A stretch of 64,000 nt of DNA from Halomonas sp. I5-271120 (lineage in GTDB: Bacteria; Pseudomonadota; Gammaproteobacteria; Pseudomonadales; Halomonadaceae): positions 1,612,001-1,676,000 of the forward strand of contig NZ_CP130701.1 in assembly GCF_030553075.1 (NCBI RefSeq), written 5' to 3'. The position numbers and the translations under genes are program-made. The notes below the pieces were generated by a model. It searched no databases. It had not been told where the DNA came from and saw only the letters and a list, made by a program, of their open reading frames with translations. How positions within the stretch are numbered: position 1 is the first letter of the stretch; every line of letters begins with the position of its first letter. Below are positions 18,007-28,956 of this stretch, in pieces.

Positions 18007-20073
18007 ATGGCCACCGATACTTTCCTGATCGAACTCGGCGTCGAAGAACTACCGCCGAGCGCCATCGACAGCCTTTCCGACGCGCTGGCCAAGAGCCTGC
18101 GTCAGGGCCTCACCGAGGCCGACGTGTCCTTCGCTGAGGTGCGTGCCTATGGCACCCCGCGTCGACTCGCCGTGCAGATCGACGCTCTGGCCGACAAACA
18201 GCCGGACCGCGAGGTCGAACGCCGTGGCCCGGCGCTGGCCGCCGCCTTCAAGGATGGCGTGGCGACCAAGGCCGCCGAAGGCTTCGCCCGTTCCTGCGGC
18301 GTCAGCGTCGATGACCTGATCCACCTCGAGACGCCAAAGGGCACCTGGCTCGGCTATCGCGAACAGCAGCAGGGTGAAGCCGTTACCACCTTGCTGCCCG
18401 CTATTGTCAGCAAGGCCATCGATGGCCTGCCGGTGCCCAAGAACATGCGCTGGGGCAGCTCGCGCATCGAGTTCTCACGCCCGGTGCACTGGCTGGTGAT
18501 GCTCTACGGACGCGAGGTCGTCGAGGCCAATGTGTTAGGCCTCACCGCCGGCCGCACCACCTATGGCCACCGCTTCCACGCCCCCGAGGCCATTGCGCTG
18601 ACCCATGCCGATGATTATCTCGGCGCTCTGGAAAACGCCTATGTGCTCGCCGACCGCGACCGTCGTCGCGAACGCATCCGCGAACAGGTACTGGCCGAGG
18701 CCGAGTGTCTAGATGCCGAGGCGGTAATCGATGAGGACCTGCTGGTCGAGGTCAGCGGCCTGGTGGAATGGCCGGTGGCCCTCACCGGCAGCTTCGACGA
18801 GCGCTTCCTGGAAGTCCCCCCGGAGTGCCTGATCTCTTCGATGAAGGCCAACCAGAAATACTTCCACCTGCTGGATGCCGATGGCCGGCTCAAGCCGCTG
18901 TTCATCACCATCGCCAACATCGAAAGCCGGGACCCGCAGCAGGTGATCGAAGGCAACGAGAAGGTGATCCGGCCCCGCCTGGCCGATGCGGCCTTCTTCT
19001 ATGACATCGATCGCAAGACCCCGTTAGCGGCTCGCCGCGAGGGGCTCGGAAGCGTGGTCTTCCAGCAGCAGTTGGGTACCCTCGCCGACAAGGCCACGCG
19101 CAGCGTGCCGGTGGCACGCTTCATCGCCGACCATATCGGCGGCAATGCCGAGCATGCCCAGCGCGCCACCGAGCTCGCCAAGTGCGACTTGGTCACCGAG
19201 ATGGTGCTGGAGTTCCCCGAACTGCAGGGCATCATGGGCTGCTACTACGCCCGCCAGGACGGTGAAGCCGAGGACGTGGCTCAGGCCCTCTACGAGCAGT
19301 ACCTGCCGCGCTTCGCCAGTGACGTCATCCCGCAGACCCGCACCGGCCAGGCGCTGGCGCTGGCCGATCGCCTTGACACCCTGACCGGCATCTTCGGTAT
19401 CGGCGCACGGCCCACCGGCGCCAAGGATCCCTTCGCCCTGCGCCGCGCCGCCATCGGCGTGCTGAATATCCTGATCAAGGGCGAGCTGGACCTGGACCTG
19501 CGCGAGCTGCTTGAGCTTGCCGCGGCGCAGCACTCAGGCCTACCCAAGGCCGAAGGGCTGGTCGATGAAGTATTCGACTACATGCTCGACCGCTTCCGGG
19601 CCTGGACCCAGGACGAAGGCATCGCCGTCGAGGTCTATCTCGCCGTACGGGCACGCCCGGTCACCAAGCCGCTGGACTTCGCGCGTCGTGTACAGGCGGT
19701 GCATGCCTTCAGCCAGCGAGAAGAAGCCGCCGCTCTGGCTGCCGCCAACAAGCGAGTGGCCAACATCCTGGCCAAGCAGGAGCACGACGGCTCGACGCAC
19801 GTCGACACCCACCTGCTGACAGAAGCCGCAGAACACGCCCTGGCCGAAGCGCTGGAAGCGCGTCGTGTCGCAGTGACACCGCTGTTCGCGGAAGCTCGTT
19901 ATGCCGAGGCACTGGATGCGCTGTCCAGCCTTCGTGAGCCGGTCGACCGCTTCTTTGATGAAGTGATGGTGATGGCGGAAGACGATGATGTCCGCCGCAA
20001 TCGCCTGGCTCTGCTCGCCAACCTGCAGGCCCTGTTCCTGGGCGTGGCCGATATTGCCGAGCTGCAGCAGTAA
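18007..20073 (+). CDS. glyS: Glycyl-tRNA synthetase beta subunit
   Basis: The 688-residue tRNA-binding subunit opens FLIELGVEELPPSAIDSLSDAL, the invariant GlyS start. RRGPALAAAFKDG, the HD-like region ELAKCDLVTEMVLEFPELQGIMG, and a C-terminal anticodon-binding domain follow. Length is normal. It is the second gene of glyQS and is followed by a strong terminator. A parS-like palindrome starts 9 bases after the stop codon. Confidence 0.97.
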   Translation: MATDTFLIELGVEELPPSAIDSLSDALAKSLRQGLTEADVSFAEVRAYGTPRRLAVQIDALADKQPDREVERRGPALAAAFKDGVATKAAEGFARSCGVSVDDLIHLETPKGTWLGYREQQQGEAVTTLLPAIVSKAIDGLPVPKNMRWGSSRIEFSRPVHWLVMLYGREVVEANVLGLTAGRTTYGHRFHAPEAIALTHADDYLGALENAYVLADRDRRRERIREQVLAEAECLDAEAVIDEDLLVEVSGLVEWPVALTGSFDERFLEVPPECLISSMKANQKYFHLLDADGRLKPLFITIANIESRDPQQVIEGNEKVIRPRLADAAFFYDIDRKTPLAARREGLGSVVFQQQLGTLADKATRSVPVARFIADHIGGNAEHAQRATELAKCDLVTEMVLEFPELQGIMGCYYARQDGEAEDVAQALYEQYLPRFASDVIPQTRTGQALALADRLDTLTGIFGIGARPTGAKDPFALRRAAIGVLNILIKGELDLDLRELLELAAAQHSGLPKAEGLVDEVFDYMLDRFRAWTQDEGIAVEVYLAVRARPVTKPLDFARRVQAVHAFSQREEAAALAAANKRVANILAKQEHDGSTHVDTHLLTEAAEHALAEALEARRVAVTPLFAEARYAEALDALSSLREPVDRFFDEVMVMAEDDDVRRNRLALLANLQALFLGVADIAELQQ

Positions 20074-20081
20074 GAGCTCAG

Positions 20082-20097
20082 CGTTTCACGTGAAACA
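20082..20097. promoter_or_regulatory. parS-like site 1
   Basis: CGTTTCACGTGAAACA matches the ParB-binding palindrome TGTTTCACGTGAAACA at 15 of 16 positions. It is one of seven such sites between 20.08 and 24.64 kb. Confidence 0.75.
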
Positions 20098-20132
20098 AAA
20101 ACGCCCGACATCAATGTCGGGCGTTTTTTATC
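20098..20132 (+). terminator. Rho-independent terminator after glyS
   Basis: The stem AAAACGCCCGACAT / ATGTCGGGCGTTTTTT has a short loop and a long U-run (20124-20129), about 27 bases after the glyS stop. Confidence 0.88.
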
Positions 20133-20165
20133 TAGCCTGACATCTCCTTTCCCTCAACCCTGCCG

Positions 20166-20181
20166 TGTTCCACATGAAACA
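20166..20181. promoter_or_regulatory. parS-like site 2
   Basis: TGTTCCACATGAAACA differs from the TGTTCCACGTGAAACA form at one central base. It lies upstream of the Crp/Fnr relic. Confidence 0.62.
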
Positions 20182-20204
20182 TGGTGCCTTAACGCACTTA
20201 AGAC

Positions 20205-20507
20205 ATGTCCGACGTGCCGTGCCTCAGGAAAAAACCTCGAACTGAGACTCGAGCGTACGTACACGACGTCATACAGCGGGCATGGGCGTCAAAAACAGAG
20301 TATGCCTGCCTGCTCACTCAGCACCATCTCGCTGATGCGCTGGGCCTGACGGCCATCCACGTGAATCGCGTTCTGAGACAACTCCGGGAAGCAGGAATGG
20401 TCACGTTCCGGGACGGCATCGTGACCTTCGACAACTACAGCAAACTGGTGGAATTTGCGGAATTCGACCCGACCTACCTCAACCACGGAGGGCCGCTACT
20501 CAGGTAG
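20205..20507 (+). pseudogene. Truncated Crp/Fnr-family regulator (HTH end only)
   Basis: The 100-residue frame contains LTQHHLADALGLTAIHVNRVLRQLREAGMVTFRDG, the winged-helix DNA-binding end of Crp/Fnr regulators. It ends KLVEFAEFDPTYLNH, a tail common in that family in Halomonadaceae and alphaproteobacteria. The cyclic-nucleotide-like sensor domain (about 140 residues) is missing, and the first 35 residues do not resemble it. It is probably a relic of a longer gene. A free-standing HTH protein is possible, but I see no convincing ribosome site. It is bracketed by parS-like sites 2 and 3. Confidence 0.5.
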
Positions 20508-20542
20508 TGATCGAAGTCTGGTGGTGTTTTACCTAACGAGCA

Positions 20543-20558
20543 TGTTTCACGTGGAACA
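20543..20558. promoter_or_regulatory. parS-like site 3
   Basis: TGTTTCACGTGGAACA is a full-strength variant of the ParB-binding palindrome in the gap before gmhB. Confidence 0.75.
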
Positions 20559-20596
20559 TTCATTCGAGTCATTCACGAGGTGTTGCATCCGCCAGT

Positions 20597-20612
20597 TGTT
20601 CCATGTGAAACA
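20597..20612. promoter_or_regulatory. parS-like site 4
   Basis: TGTTCCATGTGAAACA carries one central change from the consensus and lies 47 bases before the gmhB start. Confidence 0.62.
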
Positions 20613-20658
20613 CCCACCTACACTAAACGTTTGAGCCTACCCACTGAGACACTCCGTC

Positions 20659-21327
20659 ATGCCCATTGCACCAAAACTTGTGATTCTCGATCGTGATGGC
20701 GTCATCAACCAAGACTCCGACAACTACATAAAATCTCTCGACGAATGGGTGCCCTATCCCAGTGCTATCGATGCCATCGCAAGGCTCAGTCGCACCGGCT
20801 GGACAGTAGCCGTCGCCACCAACCAGTCAGGAATCGCCAGGGGATATTTCGATGAAAGCGTCGTGGACGCGATTCATACCCGGCTGAATGCTCTGGTAGA
20901 GGATGCCGGTGGCAAGATCGAACAAATCGTCTACTGTCCCCATGAACCTGCTGATAATTGCCAGTGCCGTAAACCCAAGGCGGGGCTACTGGAAACGATT
21001 CGCGACCGGCTTGGTCTCGCAGATCTCGCGCGCAGCTGGATGGTGGGCGATAGCCTGCGCGATCTCCAAGCGGGAGAAGCCATTGGCTGTCGTAGCGCAC
21101 TGGTGCGAACGGGCAAGGGAGGCGACACCGAAGCCAAGGGAGAGGGACTGCAGCATGCCAGGGTCTTCGATGACCTATCCGCATTCGTGGGATGGCTGAT
21201 CGACGACACCCAGGCCTCTGACAATCTTGTTGCCAGCAACGCTGCTGACGATCCAGGTCCCGTCAAAGAGGAAGACGCCAGCCTGGGTGCAGACCAGATA
21301 CCGCCGTTGAGCCAGCCACCCGCCTGA
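20659..21327 (+). CDS. gmhB: D-glycero-beta-D-manno-heptose 1,7-bisphosphate 7-phosphatase
   Basis: This HAD-superfamily phosphatase acts between the HldE kinase and adenylyltransferase steps. The N-terminus LVILDRDGVINQDSDNYIKS carries the DxDG nucleophile. The WTVAVATNQSGIARGYF stretch, zinc-binding CPHEPADNCQCRKP and WMVGDSLRDLQAGEAIGC follow. The core ends near residue 185; about 37 further residues form an acidic low-complexity tail not seen in the usual family length. It is separated from hldDE by glyQS. Confidence 0.93.
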   Translation: MPIAPKLVILDRDGVINQDSDNYIKSLDEWVPYPSAIDAIARLSRTGWTVAVATNQSGIARGYFDESVVDAIHTRLNALVEDAGGKIEQIVYCPHEPADNCQCRKPKAGLLETIRDRLGLADLARSWMVGDSLRDLQAGEAIGCRSALVRTGKGGDTEAKGEGLQHARVFDDLSAFVGWLIDDTQASDNLVASNAADDPGPVKEEDASLGADQIPPLSQPPA

Positions 21328-21385
21328 TGATGGCTGACCTAGCGCCAGGCAGGCACCTGACACCAAAACCACTCCACCAGAACCA

Positions 21386-21422
21386 ACGACACGAGGCCGG
21401 CAAATGCCGGCCTCGTGTCGTT
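21386..21422. terminator. Terminator between gmhB and gyrB
   Basis: A perfect stem ACGACACGAGGCCGGC / GCCGGCCTCGTGTCGT with loop AAAT lies between convergent gmhB and gyrB. The U-tract is short on both sides, so efficiency is uncertain. Confidence 0.65.
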
Positions 21423-21444
21423 AAGGGAGCGGAGCGTGGTGCCA

Positions 21445-21460
21445 TGTTTCACGTAGAACA
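21445..21460. promoter_or_regulatory. parS-like site 5
   Basis: TGTTTCACGTAGAACA, one change from TGTTTCACGTGGAACA, lies between gmhB and the gyrB stop. Confidence 0.62.
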
Positions 21461-21521
21461 TTGGCCTGCAAGCTAACGTCATGAAAGAGCTTCCACATGG
21501 CCCATGGCGCTGACCAGGCGA

Positions 21522-23945
<2,424 letters not shown>

Positions 23946-25055
23946 CTACTCCGTCGTGAAGTCTTTCATTCCGTATGCCGCCAGCCGGCCATGTTCCACG
24001 TGAAACATGGCCACTGGCGTTGTCGACTGCCATACCCCGGAGAGAACATCGGGGTCGACAGTAGTGATGAACACCTGGCACTCCATGCGCTCCAGCCACC
24101 GGCAAAAAACACGGCGATGGTTGGCATCGAGTTCGGCAGGCAGGTCATCGATCAGATAGATGCAGGTGCGCCCGGTGGACATCTCCAGCAGCCGTCCCTG
24201 TGCCAGCTTCAGTGCGCTTACCACCAGTTTTTGCTGGCCTCGCGACAGTACCTCGACCGCCGGCCGGCGCTGCACGCGAAGCTTCAGATCCGCCCGCTGC
24301 GGGCCCTGTTGGGTAAACCCCATCTGACTGTCGCTTTCCCGTCCCTGCCGAAGGACCTCAGCCAGGGTCCGCTGCCGATCCCAACCGCGCGAATAGCGAA
24401 GGCTCAGACCAGGAAGCGGCAACAACTCGGCGAGCGTGTCCTCGAAGACCGGGAGGAAGGCGTCCATATAGGCATGTCGCAAGGCGTCAAGCCGTTCACT
24501 CCACTGCGCCAACTCGTGGTCCCAGACATCCAGTGAACGACCGTCAATTCTATCACGCCTGAGCAGCGCATTCCGATGTTTCAGCGCCCTGCGTACGCGA
24601 CGCCAGGCCTCGAGGAAATCGTGTTCCACGTGAAACACGCCCCAGTCGAGAAACTCGCGGCGGGATGAGGGAGAGCCCTCCAGCAAGCGAAAGGCGTCGG
24701 GATTGATCAGCTGCAGGGGGAGCGCCTCGACCAACTGAGAGACTCGCGCCACTCGCTCACCCGCCATGCGCATTTCCAGCTCAGACTGATCACGGCGGCG
24801 CCGGATGCCTACCGGCAGCGGTGGGTCGCCGACCAGGCGCCCATGCAGGGTCATCGTCTGATCGTCATGATCGATGGCATGCTTGAGCTGCTGGGTGCGA
24901 AAGGAGCGCCCCATGCCGAGGATATGAATCCCCTCGAGAAGGCTGGTCTTGCCGCTGCCGTTGGCCCCGACGATGACGTTGATCCCCGGTTGCGGCGCCA
25001 TCTCCAGACTGACCAGATTGCGAAGCCCCATGAAGGCGAGACGGTCGAGGGTCAT
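23946..25055 (-). CDS. recF: DNA replication and repair protein RecF
   Basis: The 369-residue SMC-like ATPase acts in gap repair with RecO and RecR. The Walker A motif is NVIVGANGSGKTSLLEGIHIL. LSRGQQKLVVSALKLAQG is the ABC signature and IYLIDDLPAELDANHR the Walker B region. The frame is open to 25181, but MTLDRLAFMGLRNL at 25055 is the conserved start. Two parS-like 16-mers (24622-24637 and 23992-24007) lie inside the coding sequence. Confidence 0.96.
   Translation of the reverse strand: MTLDRLAFMGLRNLVSLEMAPQPGINVIVGANGSGKTSLLEGIHILGMGRSFRTQQLKHAIDHDDQTMTLHGRLVGDPPLPVGIRRRRDQSELEMRMAGERVARVSQLVEALPLQLINPDAFRLLEGSPSSRREFLDWGVFHVEHDFLEAWRRVRRALKHRNALLRRDRIDGRSLDVWDHELAQWSERLDALRHAYMDAFLPVFEDTLAELLPLPGLSLRYSRGWDRQRTLAEVLRQGRESDSQMGFTQQGPQRADLKLRVQRRPAVEVLSRGQQKLVVSALKLAQGRLLEMSTGRTCIYLIDDLPAELDANHRRVFCRWLERMECQVFITTVDPDVLSGVWQSTTPVAMFHVEHGRLAAYGMKDFTTE
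23992..24007. promoter_or_regulatory. parS-like site 6 (inside recF 3' end)
   Basis: TGTTCCACGTGAAACA is an exact match to the classic bacterial parS sequence and lies about 45 bases from the recF stop, within coding sequence. Confidence 0.82.
24622..24637. promoter_or_regulatory. parS-like site 7 (inside recF)
   Basis: A second exact TGTTCCACGTGAAACA, in the middle of recF, where it encodes part of VFHVEHDF. The same residues are constrained by both protein and site. Confidence 0.82.
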
Positions 25056-25116
25056 GACACGCTTCCCGGGATGCCCGGCGCTCCGGGCATCATCCGTGGT
25101 ACAGAGGAGGGAGAGA

Positions 25117-26220
25117 TCAGAGACGCATCGGCATGACGACGTACATGGCATCGCCGCCACCCGGCTCCTCCATGAGAGCACTGCTGTTGGGGTCAGCCAG
25201 CGTCATCTGTACACGATCCTCGTCAAGAACTCCAAGTACATCAATGAGATAGCCAACATTGAAGCCGATTTCCAGGGCTGGCCCGGAGTACTCGATGGCC
25301 ACGTTCTCCTCGGCTTCTTCTTGCTCGGGGTTATTGGCCATGACCCGCAGGTTGCCCTCTTCGAGGTGCAACCGAACGCCGCGATACTTCTCGTTGGAGA
25401 GAATCGAGGTACGTGACAGCACCTGACGCAGTTCGGCACGGTCCGCGATGAACACCTTGTCGCCATTGCGTGGCACCACCCGCTCGTAGTCCGGGAACTT
25501 GCCATCGACCAGCTTCGAGGTGAAGGTGAATTCACCGGTGTGGGCACGCACATGAGTGGAGCCGAGCGTCAGGCTGACCGGCTCATCGCTGTCATCGAGC
25601 AGGCGTGAAAGCTCAAGCACCCCCTTGCGGGGCACGATCAGCTTCTGGGCCGGTTCGACTTCGATATCGGCCGGACGCGAGCAGACCGCCAGACGGTGAC
25701 CGTCGGTGGAGACGGTGCGCACCAGGTTGGAGCGCAGCTCGAGGAGCATGCCGTTCAAGTAGTAGCGAACGTCCTGCTGGGCCATGGCGAAGGAGGTCGA
25801 ATCGATCAGGTGCTTGAGGGTGCCCCGCGGCAGGCTCAGCTCGACGCTGCCCTGGCCGTCCTCGATATTGGGGAATTCCGCCACCGGCAAGGTCGACAGG
25901 GTGAAACGCGAGCGACCGCTGCGCAGCACGGCACGCCCGTCTTCCAGCACGAACTGAATTTCCGACTGCTCGGGCAGCGACTTGCAGATATCCATCAGCT
26001 TGCGCGCCGGCACCGTGGCCGAGCCGGGCTCATCGACCTGAGTCGGGGCCGTACGGCCGATCAGTTCGACCTCGAGGTCGGTGCCGGTCAGGGCCACCTG
26101 GGTGTCCTGGACCTGAATCAGCACATTGGAGAGTACCGGCAGGGTCTGGCGACGCTCGACCACGCCGGCGACCAGCGCCAGGGGGCGCAGCAGGGCTTCG
26201 CGGGAGATGGAAAATTTCAT
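25117..26220 (-). CDS. dnaN: DNA polymerase III sliding clamp (beta)
   Basis: The 367-residue clamp has the usual three-domain length. It starts MKFSISREALLRPLALVAGVVERRQTLPVLSN in the way typical of gammaproteobacterial DnaN. It ends GGDAMYVVMPMRL, with the conserved VMPMRL C-terminus. It sits between dnaA and recF and is probably cotranscribed with both. Confidence 0.98.
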   Translation of the reverse strand: MKFSISREALLRPLALVAGVVERRQTLPVLSNVLIQVQDTQVALTGTDLEVELIGRTAPTQVDEPGSATVPARKLMDICKSLPEQSEIQFVLEDGRAVLRSGRSRFTLSTLPVAEFPNIEDGQGSVELSLPRGTLKHLIDSTSFAMAQQDVRYYLNGMLLELRSNLVRTVSTDGHRLAVCSRPADIEVEPAQKLIVPRKGVLELSRLLDDSDEPVSLTLGSTHVRAHTGEFTFTSKLVDGKFPDYERVVPRNGDKVFIADRAELRQVLSRTSILSNEKYRGVRLHLEEGNLRVMANNPEQEEAEENVAIEYSGPALEIGFNVGYLIDVLGVLDEDRVQMTLADPNSSALMEEPGGGDAMYVVMPMRL

Positions 26221-26281
26221 GTGTGCTCCACTCTTGTCCTGAATTCGATGACGTGATGCGAAGGTAACCGGTCGGCGGCCA

Positions 26282-27751
26282 TCAGCTGGTCAGCAGGCGC
26301 AACAGGTTCTTGTAATCTTCGCGGATGTCCGCGTTCTCTTCCTGCAACGCCTGCACCTTGCGGCAGGCATGCAGCACCGTGGTGTGATCTCGCCCGCCGA
26401 AGGCGTCGCCGATCTCCGGCAGGCTGTGGTTGGTGAGTTCCTTGGCCAGGGCCATGGCTACCTGGCGGGGACGCGCCACCGAACGCGAGCGACGCTTGGA
26501 GAGCAGATCAGACAGTTTGATCTTGTAGTACTCGGCGACGGTGCGCTGGATGTTGTCGACCCCTACCTGCTTGTCCTGCAGGGCCAGCAGATCCTTCAGG
26601 GACTCACGAATGAAATCCTGAGTGATCGTCTTGCCCATGAAATGGGAGTCGGCGATGACCTTCTTGAGGGCCCCTTCCAGCTCACGCACGTTGGAGCGAA
26701 TCTTCTGAGCAATAAAGAAGGCCGCATCATGGGGCAGGTCGACCTTGGCCTGATCGGCCTTCTTCATCAGGATCGCGACCCGGGTCTCAAGCTCCGGCGG
26801 CTCGATGGCAACCGTCAGCCCCCAACCAAACCGTGACTTCAACCGCTCCTCCACCCCACTAATTTCCTTGGGATAACGGTCGGACGTCAGGATCATCTGC
26901 TGGCCGCCTTCAAGCAGCGCATTGAAGGTATGGAAGAACTCTTCCTGGGAACGCTCCTTGCCGGCGAAAAACTGGATATCGTCGATCAGCAGGGCATCCA
27001 CGCTGCGGTAGAAGCGCTTGAAGTCATTGATGGCATTGAGCTGCAGTGCCTTGACCATGTCGGCCACGAAACGCTCGGAATGCAGGTAAACCACCTTGGC
27101 GTTCTCGCTGCGGCCGGCCAGTTGGTTACCCACCGCGTGCATCAGGTGCGTTTTACCCAGACCCACGCCGCCATACAGAAACAGCGGATTGTAGGCGCCA
27201 CCGGGATTCTCAGACACCTGGCGAGAAGCGGCACGGGCCAACTGGTTCGACTTACCCTCAACGAAGGTCTCGAAGGTGAAGTTGGGGTTGAGGCCGCTCT
27301 GATGCTTGAGACTACCCTCGACCTGTACCTGGCGGGCGTTGCCGGCAGGCCGCCGGGGCCCCTCATCACGCATCTGATCAATCTCACGCTCATCGGCGAA
27401 ATCGCCCCGCGGCGGCGTATGCACCGCCGGTGCGGCCTGCACCGGACGCGACCCGGCGGAAACCGGATTGCCCAGCTCACGGGGTTGAGGCGCCGGAGCG
27501 GCTCGCCGACTGCCCACCGTCAGCGACACCTTGGGAGGCTTCGCCGGAGACAGTTCACGCATCAGTTCGCTGATGCGCTTGGCATACTTGTCACTGACCC
27601 AGTCACGGACGAAGCGATTGGGGGCCAACAGGCAAAGCTCGTTGGACTCCCCTTCTTCCGCCTGCAAGGGACGGATCCAGGTATTGAACTGCTGGGAACT
27701 CAGTTCGTCCTGCAGGTAATCCAGACATTGTTGCCAAAGAGCGACAGACAC
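26282..27751 (-). CDS. dnaA: Chromosomal replication initiator DnaA
   Basis: The 489-residue AAA+ initiator. Domain I ([30 protein letters not shown]) precedes a long proline/arginine-rich linker (about residues 85-155). The AAA+ core has [18 protein letters not shown] and [12 protein letters not shown]. Domain IV ends with [17 protein letters not shown] and the DnaA-box reading [15 protein letters not shown]. The start is GTG at 27751, preceded by GAGGT at good spacing. Confidence 0.98.
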   Translation of the reverse strand: MSVALWQQCLDYLQDELSSQQFNTWIRPLQAEEGESNELCLLAPNRFVRDWVSDKYAKRISELMRELSPAKPPKVSLTVGSRRAAPAPQPRELGNPVSAGSRPVQAAPAVHTPPRGDFADEREIDQMRDEGPRRPAGNARQVQVEGSLKHQSGLNPNFTFETFVEGKSNQLARAASRQVSENPGGAYNPLFLYGGVGLGKTHLMHAVGNQLAGRSENAKVVYLHSERFVADMVKALQLNAINDFKRFYRSVDALLIDDIQFFAGKERSQEEFFHTFNALLEGGQQMILTSDRYPKEISGVEERLKSRFGWGLTVAIEPPELETRVAILMKKADQAKVDLPHDAAFFIAQKIRSNVRELEGALKKVIADSHFMGKTITQDFIRESLKDLLALQDKQVGVDNIQRTVAEYYKIKLSDLLSKRRSRSVARPRQVAMALAKELTNHSLPEIGDAFGGRDHTTVLHACRKVQALQEENADIREDYKNLLRLLTS

Positions 27752-28100
27752 GCGACCTCACCAACCGGTTGACGAAAGACCCGCATTGTAGCGTTCGAGG
27801 CTCGGGTTATCCACATGACGGGGCATGGATTTCCCCCTGTGGACAACCATGCGCCTGTCCACTGAAGAACTCTTGGATGAACCTGAGGGAAACCTTGGGC
27901 TGTGGACAGCTCTTGATCTTGTCATCAGCCTGTCCCCCGGATGTCCTCTTGACATTGACCGTTTGCACACAGGCTTGTCGCTAGTATAAAAAACTGTAAT
28001 AGATGACTTATCCTGACTTATCCACAAATATTGTCCCCACTATTAGTAACAACATCAGTAAGAAGGTCTAATAATAGTTATTGAAGCAGTCATCGTGTTT
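27752..28100. other. DnaA-box region between dnaA and rpmH (candidate oriC)
   Basis: Perfect DnaA boxes TTATCCACA lie at 27807-27815 and 28018-28026. One-mismatch boxes lie at 27838-27846 (TGTGGACAA) and weaker ones at 27901-27909 (TGTGGACAG) and 28008-28016. AT-rich stretches flank them at 27980-28010 and 28035-28085. This dnaA-rpmH gap is the experimentally known oriC location in Pseudomonas. No gene is present in 27752-28319. Confidence 0.65.
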
Positions 28101-28193
28101 TAAGCACCTGCGGATGCTTGCCGGGTGACCGGTCACTCGATGCCACTGCAGCGGCGATAGCGGAGAAAAGACCACGAGAGGTCGACGGAAAAA

Positions 28194-28222
28194 TTGCACC
28201 GAGACGGCGAATTCACTAGAAT
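28194..28222 (+). promoter_or_regulatory. Sigma-70 promoter of rpmH-rnpA
   Basis: TTGCAC (28194-28199) and TAGAAT (28217-28222) are spaced by exactly 17 bases, about 90 bases before the rpmH start. Confidence 0.7.
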
Positions 28223-28319
28223 TCCCGGTCTTGAGCCGAATCTACCCGGGTTCCCCGTCGGAGCCAGGGCTTCGCCAATTTGACGTCATGTCCAATTAAC
28301 CACGTGGGAATCAATAGTT

Positions 28320-28454
28320 ATGAAACGCACCTTTCAGCCCAGCGTCCTCAAGCGCAAGCGTAACCATGGCTTCCGTGCACGCATGGCCACCAAGAATGGT
28401 CGCGCCGTCCTCGCACGTCGTCGTGCCAAGGGTCGCAAGCGTCTGAGCGCGTGA
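28320..28454 (+). CDS. rpmH: 50S ribosomal protein L34
   Basis: The 44-residue basic protein begins [19 protein letters not shown] and ends [11 protein letters not shown], the near-invariant L34 sequence. It is too short for most ORF listings. It heads rpmH-rnpA-yidC-mnmE. Confidence 0.98.
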   Translation: MKRTFQPSVLKRKRNHGFRARMATKNGRAVLARRRAKGRKRLSA

Positions 28455-28461
28455 TCTCAGA

Positions 28462-28845
28462 TTGCACTTGCCCCATCAGGACTTTCCCCGGTCGCTGCGC
28501 CTGCTGAACGCCGGGGAATACCGTCACGTCTTCGACCATGCGTCACTCAAGGTTCACGGCAAGGGGATGCTGGCTCTCGCCTGTCATAACCCGCTTGGCC
28601 ACCCTCGAGTCGGCATGGTATTCAGCAAGAAGACCGTGCGACGAGCCGTCGATCGCAACCGTCTTAAGCGCCTCGTGCGTGAATCCATTCGTCACCAGCA
28701 GCATCGCCTACCTGCCGTGGACATCATCGTCCTGGCCCGGCGCGGCGTTCATGAGCTGGATAATGACACTCTGCATCGCCAGCTTCATGGCATGTGGCGG
28801 CGTCTGGAAAAAGACGTTCGCAAGCAGTCGACCTCGCTGTCCTGA
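28462..28845 (+). CDS. rnpA: Ribonuclease P protein component
   Basis: The 127-residue basic protein assists RNase P RNA in tRNA 5' maturation. It has FPRSLRLLNAGEYRHVFD and the RNR signature KKTVRRAVDRNRLKRLVRESIR. An in-frame TGA at 28444 leaves the TTG at 28462 as the only reasonable start, 7 bases after the rpmH stop. No yidD follows, although many genomes carry it between rnpA and yidC. Confidence 0.94.
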   Translation: MHLPHQDFPRSLRLLNAGEYRHVFDHASLKVHGKGMLALACHNPLGHPRVGMVFSKKTVRRAVDRNRLKRLVRESIRHQQHRLPAVDIIVLARRGVHELDNDTLHRQLHGMWRRLEKDVRKQSTSLS

Positions 28846-28868
28846 TCGGACACACCGGCGATCCTCGG

Positions 28869-28887
28869 AGCCTGCCCCTGGCAGGCT
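28869..28887 (+). terminator. Weak intercistronic hairpin between rnpA and yidC
   Basis: AGCCTGCC and GGCAGGCT pair around a 3-base loop, followed by TTCGTGTG rather than a U-run. It may attenuate or stabilise rather than terminate. Confidence 0.35.
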
Positions 28888-28956
28888 TTCGTGTGTATTA
28901 ACGGGGCAACAATCACTGCACTGCAGAATGTTCATTTTCCATCGGGCAGGACCCTC

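Noticed and set aside
26369..27772. Long frames on the plus strand across dnaA
   Set aside because: High GC leaves shadow frames open; dnaA itself is complete with all conserved motifs.
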